Origin: Nitratireductor aestuarii
GTDB taxonomy: Bacteria; Pseudomonadota; Alphaproteobacteria; Rhizobiales; Rhizobiaceae
Reading direction: 5' to 3'
DNA length: 64,000 nucleotides
NCBI RefSeq assembly: GCF_014641695.1
Contig: NZ_BMIF01000009.1
Location: 62,001-126,000, forward strand
Shown: positions 9,177 through 18,751 of the stretch, one piece after another
How positions within the stretch are numbered: the stretch's first letter is position 1
Layout of the letters: every line of letters begins with the position of its first letter
Notes under the pieces: model-generated
Seen by the model: only the letters and a program-made list of their open reading frames with translations
Database searches by the model: none
What the model was told of the DNA's origin: nothing
Program-made: the position numbers and the translations under genes

Positions 9177-9649
9177 CAGGAGCGAACCTCCGCCGCAATC
9201 TCGGCAGCCTTGGCTTCATCGAGACGGCCTATCACTTCGCCATCCAGCATCGCCGAGGGCGCGCAGGCGCAGAGGCCAAGGCAGTAGACGGGCTCAAGCG
9301 TCACGGAACCATCAATCGACGTTTCGCCGAAGCGCACGCCCAGAAGTTGCTGCAGCCTTTCGGCAACCGCATCGCCACCCATCGACTGGCAGGCCTCGGC
9401 GCGGCAAAGCTTCAGCACGTGGCGGCCAGTGGGTTCTGCCCGATAGTCGTGGTAGAAGGACACGACGCCGTAGACGTCAGCGCGTGACAGGTTCAGCGCA
9501 TCTGCAATGGTCGGGATGACCTCACGGGGAACGTAGCCGAATTCACGCAGAATGCCGTTCAGGATCGGCAGAAGCGGACCTTCCTCCTGCTTCCATCGGT
9601 CGATGATCGGCATAATCGACGTGATCAAATCGGTACTGGCTGGTTGCAT
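9176..9649 (-). CDS. fdsG: NAD-dependent formate dehydrogenase gamma subunit FdsG
   Basis: NuoE-like [2Fe-2S] subunit of 157 aa. The four ligands are visible as CRAEAC (with QSMGG) and CLGLCACAP. First gene of the fdsGBA-fdhD-fdsD operon, with AAGGGAGG eight bases before the ATG. The promoter must lie in the 97 bases between this gene and the upstream lysR gene or inside the end of lysR, where a LysR-type palindrome is present. Confidence 0.94.
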   Translation of the reverse strand: MQPASTDLITSIMPIIDRWKQEEGPLLPILNGILREFGYVPREVIPTIADALNLSRADVYGVVSFYHDYRAEPTGRHVLKLCRAEACQSMGGDAVAERLQQLLGVRFGETSIDGSVTLEPVYCLGLCACAPSAMLDGEVIGRLDEAKAAEIAAEVRS

Positions 9650-9730
9650 GCCCAGCGCCTCCCTTAGCTAAAGCTGCCCAAGGGTATGAGATACCGGATC
9701 CCAGTTCCGATCAATATAGCATATCCGTCG

Positions 9731-9753
9731 CTTGATAGGAAATTTCTATCAAG
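9731..9753. promoter_or_regulatory. LysR-type operator palindrome before fdsG
   Basis: Perfect 8-base arms CTTGATAG/CTATCAAG separated by seven bases form an ATAG-N7-CTAT box, the classical shape of a LysR-family site. It overlaps the last three bases of the lysR gene and lies about 80 bases before the fdsG start. Binding by the adjacent regulator is inferred from position. Confidence 0.65.
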
Positions 9754-10645
9754 CTTTGCCGTAGCGTTCGGCGACCAGCCGCGCCTCGTAAAGAAGTGCG
9801 GAAACCATGGGCGTATGTGGCTCGCGCTCGGCAGCGACAACGCCGACGAGATGGCTCACATCCGGCTCAGTGATCGGGATGGCGCGGACGGGCTCCGAGA
9901 AGCCCAGCACTTCGGCAAGATTGAGCGGCATGATGGATGCCCACTTGCCCGAGCGGATGTGCGAAAAGAGGAGGATCATCGAGTTGGACTCGAGCGTCGG
10001 CTGGACGCGACCGCCTGCTTCCTCAAGGTGCTTGTTGATGATGCGCCGGTTCTGCATATCAGGCGTCAGCAGGCAGAGCGGCAGTTCGGCCACCTCTGCC
10101 CAGGTGACGTGATCGCGGTCGGAGTAGCGGCTGCCGGCGGCGGTGATGAGCTGGTAGCGCTCTGAATAAAGCGGCACCGCGACGACACGGCCCAAGGGTT
10201 CGTTCTCGATGTAGGTGATGCCGATGTCGATGTCGTAGTTCTCGAGATGTGAGAGTACCTGCAGCGAGGTGCAGGAGATGACCGAAAAGGTGACGTTCGG
10301 ATGCTTCTCACGGAACGGCGTGGTGATGGAGGGCACCATGGCGAGTGCAGTGGGGATCGCGGCAATACGCACGTGGCCGGAAAGACCCTGGCGGGCGGCG
10401 CGCATTTCTTCCTTCAGGGTGCGGGAGTCGCCCACGATGCGGCGGGCCCATTCCAGCACGCGTTGCCCTTCCGGTGTCAGTCCCTGAAAGCGGGAGCCGC
10501 GCTTCACCAGCATCACGCCAAGCTGATCTTCAAGCTGCTTGATTGCCGCCGAAAGCGTTGGCTGAGTTACGCCAAGCTCGACAGCGGCGCGACCGAAATG
10601 CTGCTCGCGGGCAAGAACCAGAAAATATTCCAGCTTGTCGATCAT
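9749..10645 (-). CDS. LysR family transcriptional regulator of the fds operon
   Basis: 298-aa LysR-type regulator: N-terminal winged helix (HFGRAAVELGVTQPTLSAAIKQLE, residues about 16-39) followed by a periplasmic-binding-protein-like effector domain. Unlike many LysR genes it is not divergent from its likely target but lies directly upstream on the same strand. Corresponding regulators control formate dehydrogenase genes in other proteobacteria; formate or redox sensing here is inference. Two TAG-N7-CTA boxes flank the gene, at 9731-9753 and 10668-10682, suggesting control of the operon and of itself. Confidence 0.88.
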   Translation of the reverse strand: MIDKLEYFLVLAREQHFGRAAVELGVTQPTLSAAIKQLEDQLGVMLVKRGSRFQGLTPEGQRVLEWARRIVGDSRTLKEEMRAARQGLSGHVRIAAIPTALAMVPSITTPFREKHPNVTFSVISCTSLQVLSHLENYDIDIGITYIENEPLGRVVAVPLYSERYQLITAAGSRYSDRDHVTWAEVAELPLCLLTPDMQNRRIINKHLEEAGGRVQPTLESNSMILLFSHIRSGKWASIMPLNLAEVLGFSEPVRAIPITEPDVSHLVGVVAAEREPHTPMVSALLYEARLVAERYGKA

Positions 10646-10684
10646 TGGCGGATCTTCGTACCACTCCCTAGATTAAGACTAGCC

Positions 10685-10740
10685 CTAGAGCATTTTGCAG
10701 CCGGCGTGAAGGAAAGCGGCAAGCTGTCGCTTGGTTCTGC
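10685..10740. repeat. Partial rhizobial intergenic mosaic repeat
   Basis: Begins CTAGAGCATTTTGCAGCC and resembles the edge of a palindromic repeat family common between genes in Hyphomicrobiales, whose copies elsewhere in this window also end in CTAG. Only one end is recognisable. Confidence 0.4.
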
Positions 10741-10846
10741 GATCGGTCTGATCTATGACGGGGCAGAGTTTTCCGTGCACCGGCTGATGTCCCAGGGACT
10801 TCCCCCATTCCCGAGCCGATGCTTCAGCAGTTTGAAGGCAGACAAC

Positions 10847-12001
10847 ATGACCGTCACGCGTGAAGCCGTCATCGACAAACTTTCCACCATCAAGGGACCG
10901 GACTTCAAGGACGATATCGTTTCGCTCGGGATGGTCTCGGAGATCTTCATCGCTGACGGCAAGGTTTTCTTCTCGATCACGGTACCGGCAGAACGCGCCA
11001 GGGAACTTGAGCCATTGCGCGAAGCCGCTGAACGGGCTGTGAAGAGCCTGCCCGGCGTCCAGAATGCAGTGGTGGCGCTGACCGCCGAACGCCAGGGCGG
11101 CATGGGTCAGGCTCCAGCGCAGACGCAGCGCCCAGCGCCGCGACCCTCCGCGGCGCCAGCCAGCGCGCCGCATGGGGCCGGGGCTGTTGCTGCGAAAGCT
11201 GACATTCCGGGTGTCGCCAAGATCATCGCGGTGGCCAGCGGCAAGGGCGGCGTCGGCAAGTCGACGACGGCGGTCAACCTCGCGTTGGCGCTGAAGGCGC
11301 TGGGACAGCGCGTGGGTATCCTGGATGCTGATATCTACGGACCATCGATGCCGCGCCTGCTGGGCGTCAAGGGCAAGCCTGCCTCTAAGGACGGACGCAC
11401 GATTGTTCCGATGGAAGCCTATGGCGTGAAGGTCATGTCCATGGGCTTCATGGTGGACGAAGACACGGCCATGGTGTGGCGCGGACCGATGGTCATGTCG
11501 GCGCTCCGGCAGATGCTGCGCGATGTGGAGTGGGCGCCGATTGATATTCTCGTGGTCGACATGCCGCCCGGAACGGGTGACGCGCAGCTCACCATGGCGC
11601 AGCAGGTGCCGCTCGCAGGTGCGGTGATCGTCTCGACGCCGCAGGATCTCGCGCTGATCGATGCCCGCAAGGGGATCAACATGTTCCGCAAGGTCGAGGT
11701 GCCGCTTCTCGGCGTTGTCGAGAACATGAGCTATTTCATCGCGCCGGACACCGGCAAGCGTTACGACATCTTCGGGCACGGTGGCGCCAAGGCTGAAGCG
11801 GAACGCATTGGCGTGCCGTTCCTCGGCGGTGTTCCGCTGACGATGGATGTACGCGAAACGTCCGACGCCGGTACCCCTGTGGTGGCGGTCGATCCGGAAG
11901 GCGCGCAGGCGAAGGTGTACCTATCGATTGCGGAAAAGGTGCTCGCGGAACTCAACGAACGCGAAGGCGCTGGAGCAGGACCGAAGATCGTATTTGAGTA
12001 G
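10847..12001 (+). CDS. mrp: Iron-sulfur cluster carrier ATPase Mrp/ApbC
   Basis: P-loop ATPase of the Mrp/NBP35 family thought to carry Fe-S clusters to apoproteins. The 384-aa product has an N-terminal DUF59 domain (about 1-80), an Ala/Pro linker (about 85-118), the deviant Walker A SGKGGVGKST (131-140) and a C-terminal MinD-like ATPase. The Cys-X-X-Cys pair that holds the cluster in ApbC-type proteins is replaced by IAPDTG at 298-303. The ATG at 10847 follows GAAGGCAG and is preferred over an open frame that runs 546 bases further upstream. Confidence 0.92.
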   Translation: MTVTREAVIDKLSTIKGPDFKDDIVSLGMVSEIFIADGKVFFSITVPAERARELEPLREAAERAVKSLPGVQNAVVALTAERQGGMGQAPAQTQRPAPRPSAAPASAPHGAGAVAAKADIPGVAKIIAVASGKGGVGKSTTAVNLALALKALGQRVGILDADIYGPSMPRLLGVKGKPASKDGRTIVPMEAYGVKVMSMGFMVDEDTAMVWRGPMVMSALRQMLRDVEWAPIDILVVDMPPGTGDAQLTMAQQVPLAGAVIVSTPQDLALIDARKGINMFRKVEVPLLGVVENMSYFIAPDTGKRYDIFGHGGAKAEAERIGVPFLGGVPLTMDVRETSDAGTPVVAVDPEGAQAKVYLSIAEKVLAELNEREGAGAGPKIVFE

Positions 12002-12006
12002 CGCTC

Positions 12007-12049
12007 ATTCTCCCCTCGTGGTTCGACTAGCTCACCATGAGGGGAGAAT
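12007..12049. repeat. REP-like palindrome between mrp and coxG
   Basis: Arms of 15 bases (12007-12021 and 12035-12049) around a TTCGACTAGCT-type loop form a long hairpin with one G-T pair. Same family as the elements at 27325, 27372, 34671 and 52752. Sits between convergent genes and may double as their terminator. Confidence 0.8.
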
Positions 12050-12066
12050 TGGTTTCCGTGAGTGCC

Positions 12067-12543
12067 TTAGGCGGTGGCTTCTTCCGAGGCGGAAGCGCCG
12101 CTCACGTGGGCGTTGAAGTCCGCGAAGAACTGCGACGCAAGCTTCTTGGACGTCGATTCAATCAGGCGGCCACCGAGCTGGGCAATCTTGCCACCAACAT
12201 CCGCCTTGGCAGTGTAGGTGAGGATCGTCGTGTCCGGCCCATCCTCCTTGAGGGACACATCTGCGCCGCCCTTGGCAAAGCCAGCGATACCACCCTTGCC
12301 CTCGCCGGAGATCGTGTAGGAATAAGGCGGGTTGAGGTTCTGGAGCTCGACGAAACCTGCGAACTTCGCCTTGATCGGCCCGATCTTCAGCGTCACCGTC
12401 GCTTCAAGTTCGGTGTCGGACTTCTTCTCCAGGGTCTCGCAGCCGGGGATGCACTCCTTCAGAACATCCGGATCGTTCAAGGCGCGCCAGACAACATCGA
12501 CCGGCGCCGTGATCCGCTCCTCACCTTCAATAACCATTGCCAT
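12067..12543 (-). CDS. coxG: CoxG-like SRPBCC protein (CO dehydrogenase subunit G family)
   Basis: 158-aa START/SRPBCC-fold protein: MVIEGEERITAPVDVVWRALNDPDVLKECIPGCE at the N-terminus is typical of the CoxG family. In carboxydotrophs CoxG helps attach or assemble CO dehydrogenase at the membrane; this copy lacks an obvious C-terminal membrane helix. It stands alone here, 11 kb from coxSLM, so partnership with that enzyme is possible but not shown. Met3 is an alternative start. Confidence 0.85.
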   Translation of the reverse strand: MAMVIEGEERITAPVDVVWRALNDPDVLKECIPGCETLEKKSDTELEATVTLKIGPIKAKFAGFVELQNLNPPYSYTISGEGKGGIAGFAKGGADVSLKEDGPDTTILTYTAKADVGGKIAQLGGRLIESTSKKLASQFFADFNAHVSGASASEEATA

Positions 12544-12769
12544 ATGCGAAGACCTCCTAATGCTAATCTCACCTGCAAGCTAATGCATGACGGCAAGTTT
12601 GGGAATGTTTCTAATCATGGCATTGGGATGATGAAATTTCAGCGGCCATCTGGACACGGAATGAAGAAGAACCACATTTGTGTGCCTGGAGAGCTCAAAG
12701 GACCACATCGGGCTTGTTCCAAGCCAATTTCCGTTTATCTCCGCGCCATTGCGAACCTAAGAGAGAACA

Positions 12770-14404
12770 ATGATTGCATATTCTGATGCGCTGGAAGCGC
12801 TGCGTGAACACCATCGTCAGAACGGGCAGTTCGATCTCAGGGAAGCATTCAAGGCAGATCCCGAGCGATTCGCGACGTTCTCTGCCTCGCTGGACGATCT
12901 GACGCTTGATTTCTCCAAGACTGCAGTGAGCGAAGAGACGCTTCAGCTGCTTGGCGATCTGGCTGACGCCGCAGGCGTGAGCGAGCGGCGCGATGCGATG
13001 TTCGCCGGTGACCCGATCAACGGCACCGAGAAGCGGGCAGTTCTGCATACGGCCCTGCGCAATTCCTCCGGGCCGGTTATCCATGCCGGACATGACGTGA
13101 TGCCCGACGTTGAGGCGGTGCTTGCCGCGATGGGCGCGTTCGCGGAGAAGATCCGCTCCGGGGAGCTTACGGGCGCCACCGGCAAGCGGTTCACCGATGT
13201 GGTCAACATCGGCATCGGCGGCTCTGATCTCGGCCCCTGCATGGCCACACTTGCGCTCGCCCCCTATCACGACGGCCCCGCCTGCCACTACGTGTCCAAC
13301 GTAGACGCCGCGCATATAGCCGACACGTTGCGCAAGCTTGATCCTGAGACGACGCTCTTCATCGTCGCGTCCAAGACCTTCACCACGATCGAGACAATGA
13401 CCAACGCCGAGACTGCGCGGCAATGGATCATCGGCAAGCTGGGTGAGGCGGCTGTAGGCGCCCATTTTGCGGCCGTCTCGACCGCGCTCGACAAGGTCGC
13501 AGCCTTCGGAATCGATGCGGACCGCGTCTTCGGGTTCTGGGATTGGGTTGGCGGACGCTACTCCATGTGGTCGGCCATTGGTCTGCCGATCATGATTGCC
13601 GTCGGGCCGGAAAACTTCCGCCTCATGCTGGACGGTGCCGCTGACATGGACCAGCATTTCAGGGAAGCGCCGCTCCGCCAGAACCTGCCGATTCTGCTCG
13701 GCCTCGTCGGCTTCTGGCACCGCGCGATCTGCGCCTATCCATCGCGCGCCGTGATCCCCTACGATCAGCGGCTGGCGAGGTTGCCGGCCTATCTCCAGCA
13801 GCTCGACATGGAGTCGAACGGTAAGCGGGTGAAGCTGGATGGTTCTCCAGTGGTGACGCCTACGGGCCCGATCGTCTGGGGTGAGCCCGGCACCAACGGC
13901 CAACACGCGTTCTTCCAGCTCCTGCATCAGGGCACGGACGTGATCCCCGTCGAGTTCATCGTCGCTGCGCAGGGGCATGAGCCCGAGCTTAAGCAGCACC
14001 ACGACCTGCTCGTCGCCAATTGCCTGGCGCAGTCGGAAGCGCTGATGAAAGGCCGCACGCTGGAAGAGGCGAAGGCTCAGCTATTGTCGAAGGGGATGGA
14101 CGCCGCCGAGGTAGAAAAGCTTGCGCCGCACCGCGTCTTCCCCGGCAATCGTCCTTCGATAACGATCCTCTATCGAATGCTCGACCCTTACGCACTGGGT
14201 CGTCTGATCGCGCTTTACGAGCACCGTGTTTTCGTCGAGGCGGCGCTCTTCGGCATCAACGCGTTCGACCAGTGGGGCGTGGAGCTCGGCAAGGAACTGG
14301 CAACCGAGCTGCTGCCCGTTGTCGAGGGCACGAAGGATTCGTCCGGTCGTGACGCTTCAACGGCTGGGCTCGTCAGCCGGGTTCATTCTCTGCGGAGTAA
14401 GTAA
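12770..14404 (+). CDS. pgi: Glucose-6-phosphate isomerase
   Basis: Interconverts glucose-6-phosphate and fructose-6-phosphate. The 544-aa length is that of bacterial Pgi (about 549). Signatures seen include [11 protein letters not shown] (phosphate binding), [34 protein letters not shown] with the catalytic His, and the C-terminal [24 protein letters not shown] with the active-site Lys. Transcribed alone, divergent from coxG and convergent with fadD. Confidence 0.96.
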   Translation: MIAYSDALEALREHHRQNGQFDLREAFKADPERFATFSASLDDLTLDFSKTAVSEETLQLLGDLADAAGVSERRDAMFAGDPINGTEKRAVLHTALRNSSGPVIHAGHDVMPDVEAVLAAMGAFAEKIRSGELTGATGKRFTDVVNIGIGGSDLGPCMATLALAPYHDGPACHYVSNVDAAHIADTLRKLDPETTLFIVASKTFTTIETMTNAETARQWIIGKLGEAAVGAHFAAVSTALDKVAAFGIDADRVFGFWDWVGGRYSMWSAIGLPIMIAVGPENFRLMLDGAADMDQHFREAPLRQNLPILLGLVGFWHRAICAYPSRAVIPYDQRLARLPAYLQQLDMESNGKRVKLDGSPVVTPTGPIVWGEPGTNGQHAFFQLLHQGTDVIPVEFIVAAQGHEPELKQHHDLLVANCLAQSEALMKGRTLEEAKAQLLSKGMDAAEVEKLAPHRVFPGNRPSITILYRMLDPYALGRLIALYEHRVFVEAALFGINAFDQWGVELGKELATELLPVVEGTKDSSGRDASTAGLVSRVHSLRSK

Positions 14405-14416
14405 GCGTGCGAGGGC

Positions 14417-14437
14417 GGGCGGAGGATCACTCCGCCC
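14417..14437. terminator. Hairpin between convergent pgi and fadD
   Basis: GGGCGGAG/CTCCGCCC arms around GATCA. No long T-run follows, so termination strength is uncertain. Confidence 0.55.
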
Positions 14438-14450
14438 AACTTTCCAGGCG

Positions 14451-16334
14451 CTATTTCAGCTCGCGGCGGAGGAATTTGCCGACATTGCTTTTCGGCAATG
14501 CGTCCCGGAATTCCACGTGCCTCGGGCGCTTGTAGCCAGTGAGCTTGTCCTTGCAGAATTCCATGATGTCCTGCTCCGTCAGCTTCGGGTCCTTGCGCAC
14601 CACGAAAACCTTCGGCACCTCGCCGGAGTGTGGGTCCGATACACCGATGACGGCGGCTTCCAATACGCCCGGATGGGAGGCCACGACCTCCTCGACCTCG
14701 TTCGGGTAGACGTTGAAGCCGGAGACGTTGATCATATCCTTCTTGCGATCGACGATGCGGATGAAGCCGCGTTCGTCCATCTCAGCCATGTCACCCGTCC
14801 TGAAGAAGCCATCGCGTGTAAAGCATTGGGCGGTTTCTTCGGGCTGTTGCCAATAGCCCGGCATCACCTGCGGACCACGAACGCAGAGCTCCCCGATCGT
14901 GTTGAGTTCGACGGGCGAACCGTCCTCATCGCAGATGAGCACTTCCGTTGACGGGATCGGAATGCCGATCGTTCCGGAAAAGGTCTGGTCGCAGAACAGG
15001 TTTGCGGCAATTACAGGCGATGTTTCTGACAGGCCGTAACCCTCATGGATCGTGCCGCCGGTCGCTTCCTTCCAGCGCAGCGCAACGGAAGACTGCACGG
15101 CCATGCCGCCGCCGAGCGTCAGATGCAGGTGCTGGAAGTTGAGCTTCCGGAAGTCAGGGTTGTTCAGCATCGCATTGAAGAGGGTGTTCAGCCCAACGAT
15201 GATGTTGAATCCGTAGCGGCTCATCTCCTTGATCATGGCGGGGATGTCGCGCGGATTGGCGATCAGAAGGTTGGTGCCGCCGATCTCCATGCCCATCAGC
15301 GCATTCACGGTGAGCGCGTAGATGTGATAGAGCGGCAGGGCGCAGACGAGGATCGGATTTTCCGGCTGCGGGCGCCCGATATAGGCCGTTCTCAGCCATT
15401 GCTCGTTCTGCATCGTGTTCGCCAGAACGTTGCGGTGGAGCAGGATCGCGCCCTTCGCCATGCCCGTGGTGCCGCCGGTGTATTGGAGGAAGGCGATGTC
15501 ATCGAGACCGATGGACGGCGGCGTGAGTTGGAGCTTCGCTCCTTCACGCATTGCGCGTGGGAAGGGGATGCAGCCATCGATACGCCAGTTTGGCACCATG
15601 CGCTTGACATGGCGAACAACCAGGTTGACGGCATGACCCTTGAGGCCGAGCATGTCGCCCATGGCGGTGACGATGACGTGCTTTACTGCGGTCTGGGGCA
15701 GGGCCTTCTGAAGCGTGCCTGCAAAATTCTCCAGCACGATGATGGCCTCGGCGCCCGAGTCCTTCAGCTGGCGGGCGAGTTCCGGCGCGGTGTAAAGCGG
15801 GTTGACATTGACGACCACCAGGCCGGCTCGCAGCACAGCCATCAGCGCTACCGGATATTGCAGAAGGTTCGGCATCATCAGCGCGACGCGTGTGCCCTTC
15901 TTCAGGCCGAGTGACAGGAAGAAAGCGGCAAGGTCGCGGGATTTCGCCTCAAGCTCTGCAAAGGTGAGGCCCTTGCCCATGGAAAGAAAGGCCGTGCGAT
16001 CCGAATAGCGTTCGCATGCCTCCAGCATCAGGTCAACGAGCGAGACATGCGTGAAGGGTCCGATTTCGTGCGGAATGCCTTCGGGGTAGCTCGAAAGCCA
16101 GGGTTTCGGGTTATGCTCCACCGCAACCGGTTTCTTGCGGGGGGATTTCGGCTTGCTGACGATCTCCACCTCCTGGACCACCCTGCCAGCCTTGGACCGG
16201 GTCACTGCTGTCTTCTTCTGCGAAGACATGCCGGCGTCTCCGTCCAGCTCAGTGCCCTTGGTGTCGTCCGCCGTCTTCGTCCGCCCGGATCCTTTCGAGC
16301 CGGCTGAGTTATCGTTGCTGGTGGATCGCGCCAA
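14451..16334 (-). CDS. fadD: Long-chain fatty acid-CoA ligase FadD
   Basis: ATP-dependent acyl-CoA synthetase of the ANL superfamily that activates fatty acids for beta-oxidation. Motifs: P-loop YTGGTTGMAKGA, GYGLSETSP, FRTGDMAEMDERGFIRIVDRKKDMI and the C-terminal PKSNVGKFLRRELK with the catalytic Lys. At 627 aa it exceeds E. coli FadD (561) because of a Ser/Lys-rich, low-complexity N-terminal extension of about 75 residues before the domain starts at NPKPWLSSYPEG. The true start may be Met36 or later. Convergent with pgi. Confidence 0.9.
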   Translation of the reverse strand: MARSTSNDNSAGSKGSGRTKTADDTKGTELDGDAGMSSQKKTAVTRSKAGRVVQEVEIVSKPKSPRKKPVAVEHNPKPWLSSYPEGIPHEIGPFTHVSLVDLMLEACERYSDRTAFLSMGKGLTFAELEAKSRDLAAFFLSLGLKKGTRVALMMPNLLQYPVALMAVLRAGLVVVNVNPLYTAPELARQLKDSGAEAIIVLENFAGTLQKALPQTAVKHVIVTAMGDMLGLKGHAVNLVVRHVKRMVPNWRIDGCIPFPRAMREGAKLQLTPPSIGLDDIAFLQYTGGTTGMAKGAILLHRNVLANTMQNEQWLRTAYIGRPQPENPILVCALPLYHIYALTVNALMGMEIGGTNLLIANPRDIPAMIKEMSRYGFNIIVGLNTLFNAMLNNPDFRKLNFQHLHLTLGGGMAVQSSVALRWKEATGGTIHEGYGLSETSPVIAANLFCDQTFSGTIGIPIPSTEVLICDEDGSPVELNTIGELCVRGPQVMPGYWQQPEETAQCFTRDGFFRTGDMAEMDERGFIRIVDRKKDMINVSGFNVYPNEVEEVVASHPGVLEAAVIGVSDPHSGEVPKVFVVRKDPKLTEQDIMEFCKDKLTGYKRPRHVEFRDALPKSNVGKFLRRELK

Positions 16335-16384
16335 ATTTCTCTCCCCGACTGATGTACAGGCCCCCGCCTGGAATCACTTGTTCG

Positions 16385-16936
16385 TTACTGACCGTACCCC
16401 GCATGTTCTTTCATGAATGCTAATTCCTCCTCGGTGCTCGACCGCCCCAGCACTGCGTTACGGTGCGGAAACCGTCCAAAACGCCGGATGATGTCACGAT
16501 GTTCGATGGCGTAGCGCAGAGGTTCGTCCAAACCGAGTGCTTCGCAGAGCATAACCGAGCGATCCTGATCCGCCGAAACCTCGGAATGCTCGAATGGCAG
16601 GTAGAGAAAGAGGCGTTCGTTGGGCGACAGGTTCGCGTCGAGTCGGTTGTCTACAGCGTCCGCAGCGATCCGCAATGCCAGATTGTCAGTGGCAAATGCA
16701 CGCGCTGTGCCACGGAATATGTTGCGTGGGAACTGGTCGAGTGCGACGACAGCAGCAAGCGCTGTTCTTGGTTCGGCGCTTAACTCGGCGGGCGGCGTCG
16801 TGCTCAGCTTGCTGATCAGGGAGCCGAAGCGCTCGCGTATCTGCTCGTCGAGTTCCTTCGTGGAGAAGAACCATTGCTTCTCGTCCAGCTCCTCGAACCA
16901 GAACTTCAGGACGTCATCGACCCACTTGTTTTCCAT
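16385..16936 (-). CDS. DUF924 family protein
   Basis: 183-aa protein with the DUF924 pattern VLKFWFEELDEKQWFFSTKELDEQIRERF at the N-terminus and QFPRNIFRGT and FLYLPFEHSE in the middle. Family members are helical, TPR-like cytoplasmic proteins of unknown function. The ATG at 16936 is chosen over an in-frame TTG at 16957 because homologues begin near this Met. Upstream of fadD on the same strand, 50 bases away, so possibly co-transcribed. Confidence 0.85.
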   Translation of the reverse strand: MENKWVDDVLKFWFEELDEKQWFFSTKELDEQIRERFGSLISKLSTTPPAELSAEPRTALAAVVALDQFPRNIFRGTARAFATDNLALRIAADAVDNRLDANLSPNERLFLYLPFEHSEVSADQDRSVMLCEALGLDEPLRYAIEHRDIIRRFGRFPHRNAVLGRSSTEEELAFMKEHAGYGQ

Positions 16937-17106
16937 AGCTCTCACGCTTTCTCCCAAGTGCCCGTCAGATCGTCAGTTTGACGCGCCAACGCGGTTGCGT
17001 CCAGTGCCGTTCAATTTGAGTAACGCTATTGTCTCATAAGCGTTCGATCTGTCTTGCCTACCTACAATGATGTCTGATTATATACCGCTATACAAATCGG
17101 TTAAGT

Positions 17107-17119
17107 CCGTACGTTACGG
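17107..17119. promoter_or_regulatory. Short palindrome before dppA
   Basis: CCGTA-CGT-TACGG lies 16 bases before the dppA start codon, in the probable 5' untranslated region or promoter. A repressor site is possible; no known consensus is recognised. Confidence 0.25.
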
Positions 17120-17135
17120 GCATAGGGAGAGCAAA

Positions 17136-18731
17136 ATGAAACTTAAATCGGCTTTTGCAGCCGCCTTGCTGGCGGCGACAATGATGAGCGGAGCAGCCGC
17201 CGCCAAAACTTTTGTTTATTGTTCCGAAGGTTCTCCCGAGGGCTTCGATCCCGGCCTCTACACCGCCGGCACCACCTTCGACGCAGCCGCCCACACCGTC
17301 TATAACCGGCTGCTCGAGTTCAAGCCTGGCACGACCGAAACCATTCCGGGTCTCGCTGAGGACTATCAGATCTCCGAGGACGGCCTTGAATATACGTTCA
17401 AGCTGCGTCCAGGTGTGAAGTTCCACACCACGGAGTATTTCACGCCGACGCGTGACCTCAACGCCGACGACGTAGTCTACTCGTTCGAGCGCCAGTGGAA
17501 GAGCGACAACCCGTGGAACAAGTATGTTGCGGGCGCCAACTGGGAATATTTCAACGGCATGGGTCTGCCGGACCTGCTCGAGTCTGTCGAGAAGGTCGAT
17601 GATCTCACCGTTCGCATCAAGCTGAAGCGTCCGGAAGCGCCGTTCCTGGCAAGCCTCGCGATGCCTTTCGCTTCGATCATGTCGAAGGAATATCTGGACA
17701 AGCTCGAAGCTGACGGCCAGATGAACCTGCTGAACCAGCAGCCCGTCGGTACCGGTCCGTTCCAGTTCGTGGCCTACCAGCAGGATGCCGTCATCCGCTA
17801 CAAGGCAAACGAGAACTACCACAACGGCAAGCAGAAGATCGACGATCTCGTCTTCGCGATCACCCCGGATGCATCCGTTCGCTACCAGAAGCTGAAGGCC
17901 GGCGAATGCCACCTGATGCCTTACCCGAACTCGGCTGACGTCGAGGAAATTAAGGCGGACCCCAATCTGAAGGTCCAGGAGCAGGAAGGCCTGAACGTGG
18001 CTTACCTCGCCTACAACACCAAGGTTGCTCCGTTCGATGACGTGCGCGTCCGCAAGGCGCTGAACCACGCGATCAACAAGGAAGCGATCGTCGAGGCCGT
18101 GTTCCAGGGTCAGGCAACGCCTGCCAAGAACCCGATCCCGCCGACAATGTGGTCCTACAACGACGCGATCGAAGACGATGCCTACGATCTCGACCAGGCC
18201 AAGAAGCTGCTCGAGGAAGCCGGCGTCGGCAACTTCGACATGAAGATCTGGGCGATGCCGGTCAGCCGTCCGTACATGCTGAACGCACGTCGCGCGGCGG
18301 AAATCATGCAGGCTGACTTCCAGAAGATCGGCGTGAACGTTGAGATCGTAAGCTACGAGTGGGCCGAGTACCTCGAGCGCTCCAAGGCTGAAGACCGTGA
18401 CGGCGCTGTGATGCTGGGCTGGACCGGTGACAATGGTGACCCGGACAACTTCCTGCACACCCTGCTGGGCTGTGAGGCCGTGGGCGGCAACAACCGCGCT
18501 CAGTGGTGCAACGAAGAGTTCAACAGCCTCGTGATGAAGGCCAAGGAAGCCAGCGAAGTTGACGAGCGTACGCGCCTCTACGAGGAAGCTCAGGTCGTCT
18601 TCAAGCGTGAAGCTCCGTGGGCCACGATCGACCACTCGCTGTCCGTCGTTCCGATGCGCAAGAACGTTGAAGGCTTCGTACAGAGCCCGCTCGGTGACTT
18701 CGCATTCGAAGGCGTAGATCTGGTCGAATAG
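17136..18731 (+). CDS. dppA: Dipeptide ABC transporter substrate-binding protein DppA
   Basis: Periplasmic dipeptide receptor of SBP family 5. The 531-aa product has a signal peptide (about 1-24, ending SGAAAA before KTFVYCSEG) and closely follows E. coli DppA throughout, for example YCSEGSPEGFDPGLYTAGTT, RPEAPFLASLAMPFASI, IPPTMWSYND and GWTGDNGDPDNF. The ATG at 17136 follows AGGGAGAGC; the frame extends 69 bases upstream without such a site. First gene of the dppABCDF operon and separated from dppB by a hairpin. Confidence 0.94.
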   Translation: MKLKSAFAAALLAATMMSGAAAAKTFVYCSEGSPEGFDPGLYTAGTTFDAAAHTVYNRLLEFKPGTTETIPGLAEDYQISEDGLEYTFKLRPGVKFHTTEYFTPTRDLNADDVVYSFERQWKSDNPWNKYVAGANWEYFNGMGLPDLLESVEKVDDLTVRIKLKRPEAPFLASLAMPFASIMSKEYLDKLEADGQMNLLNQQPVGTGPFQFVAYQQDAVIRYKANENYHNGKQKIDDLVFAITPDASVRYQKLKAGECHLMPYPNSADVEEIKADPNLKVQEQEGLNVAYLAYNTKVAPFDDVRVRKALNHAINKEAIVEAVFQGQATPAKNPIPPTMWSYNDAIEDDAYDLDQAKKLLEEAGVGNFDMKIWAMPVSRPYMLNARRAAEIMQADFQKIGVNVEIVSYEWAEYLERSKAEDRDGAVMLGWTGDNGDPDNFLHTLLGCEAVGGNNRAQWCNEEFNSLVMKAKEASEVDERTRLYEEAQVVFKREAPWATIDHSLSVVPMRKNVEGFVQSPLGDFAFEGVDLVE

Positions 18732-18751
18732 GAAACGTCGGCCATATAACT

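Noticed and set aside
10301-10846. Upstream extension of the mrp frame by 182 codons
   Set aside because: It overlaps the opposite-strand lysR gene and the repeat edge; the Mrp family begins at the ATG at 10847, which has a ribosome site.
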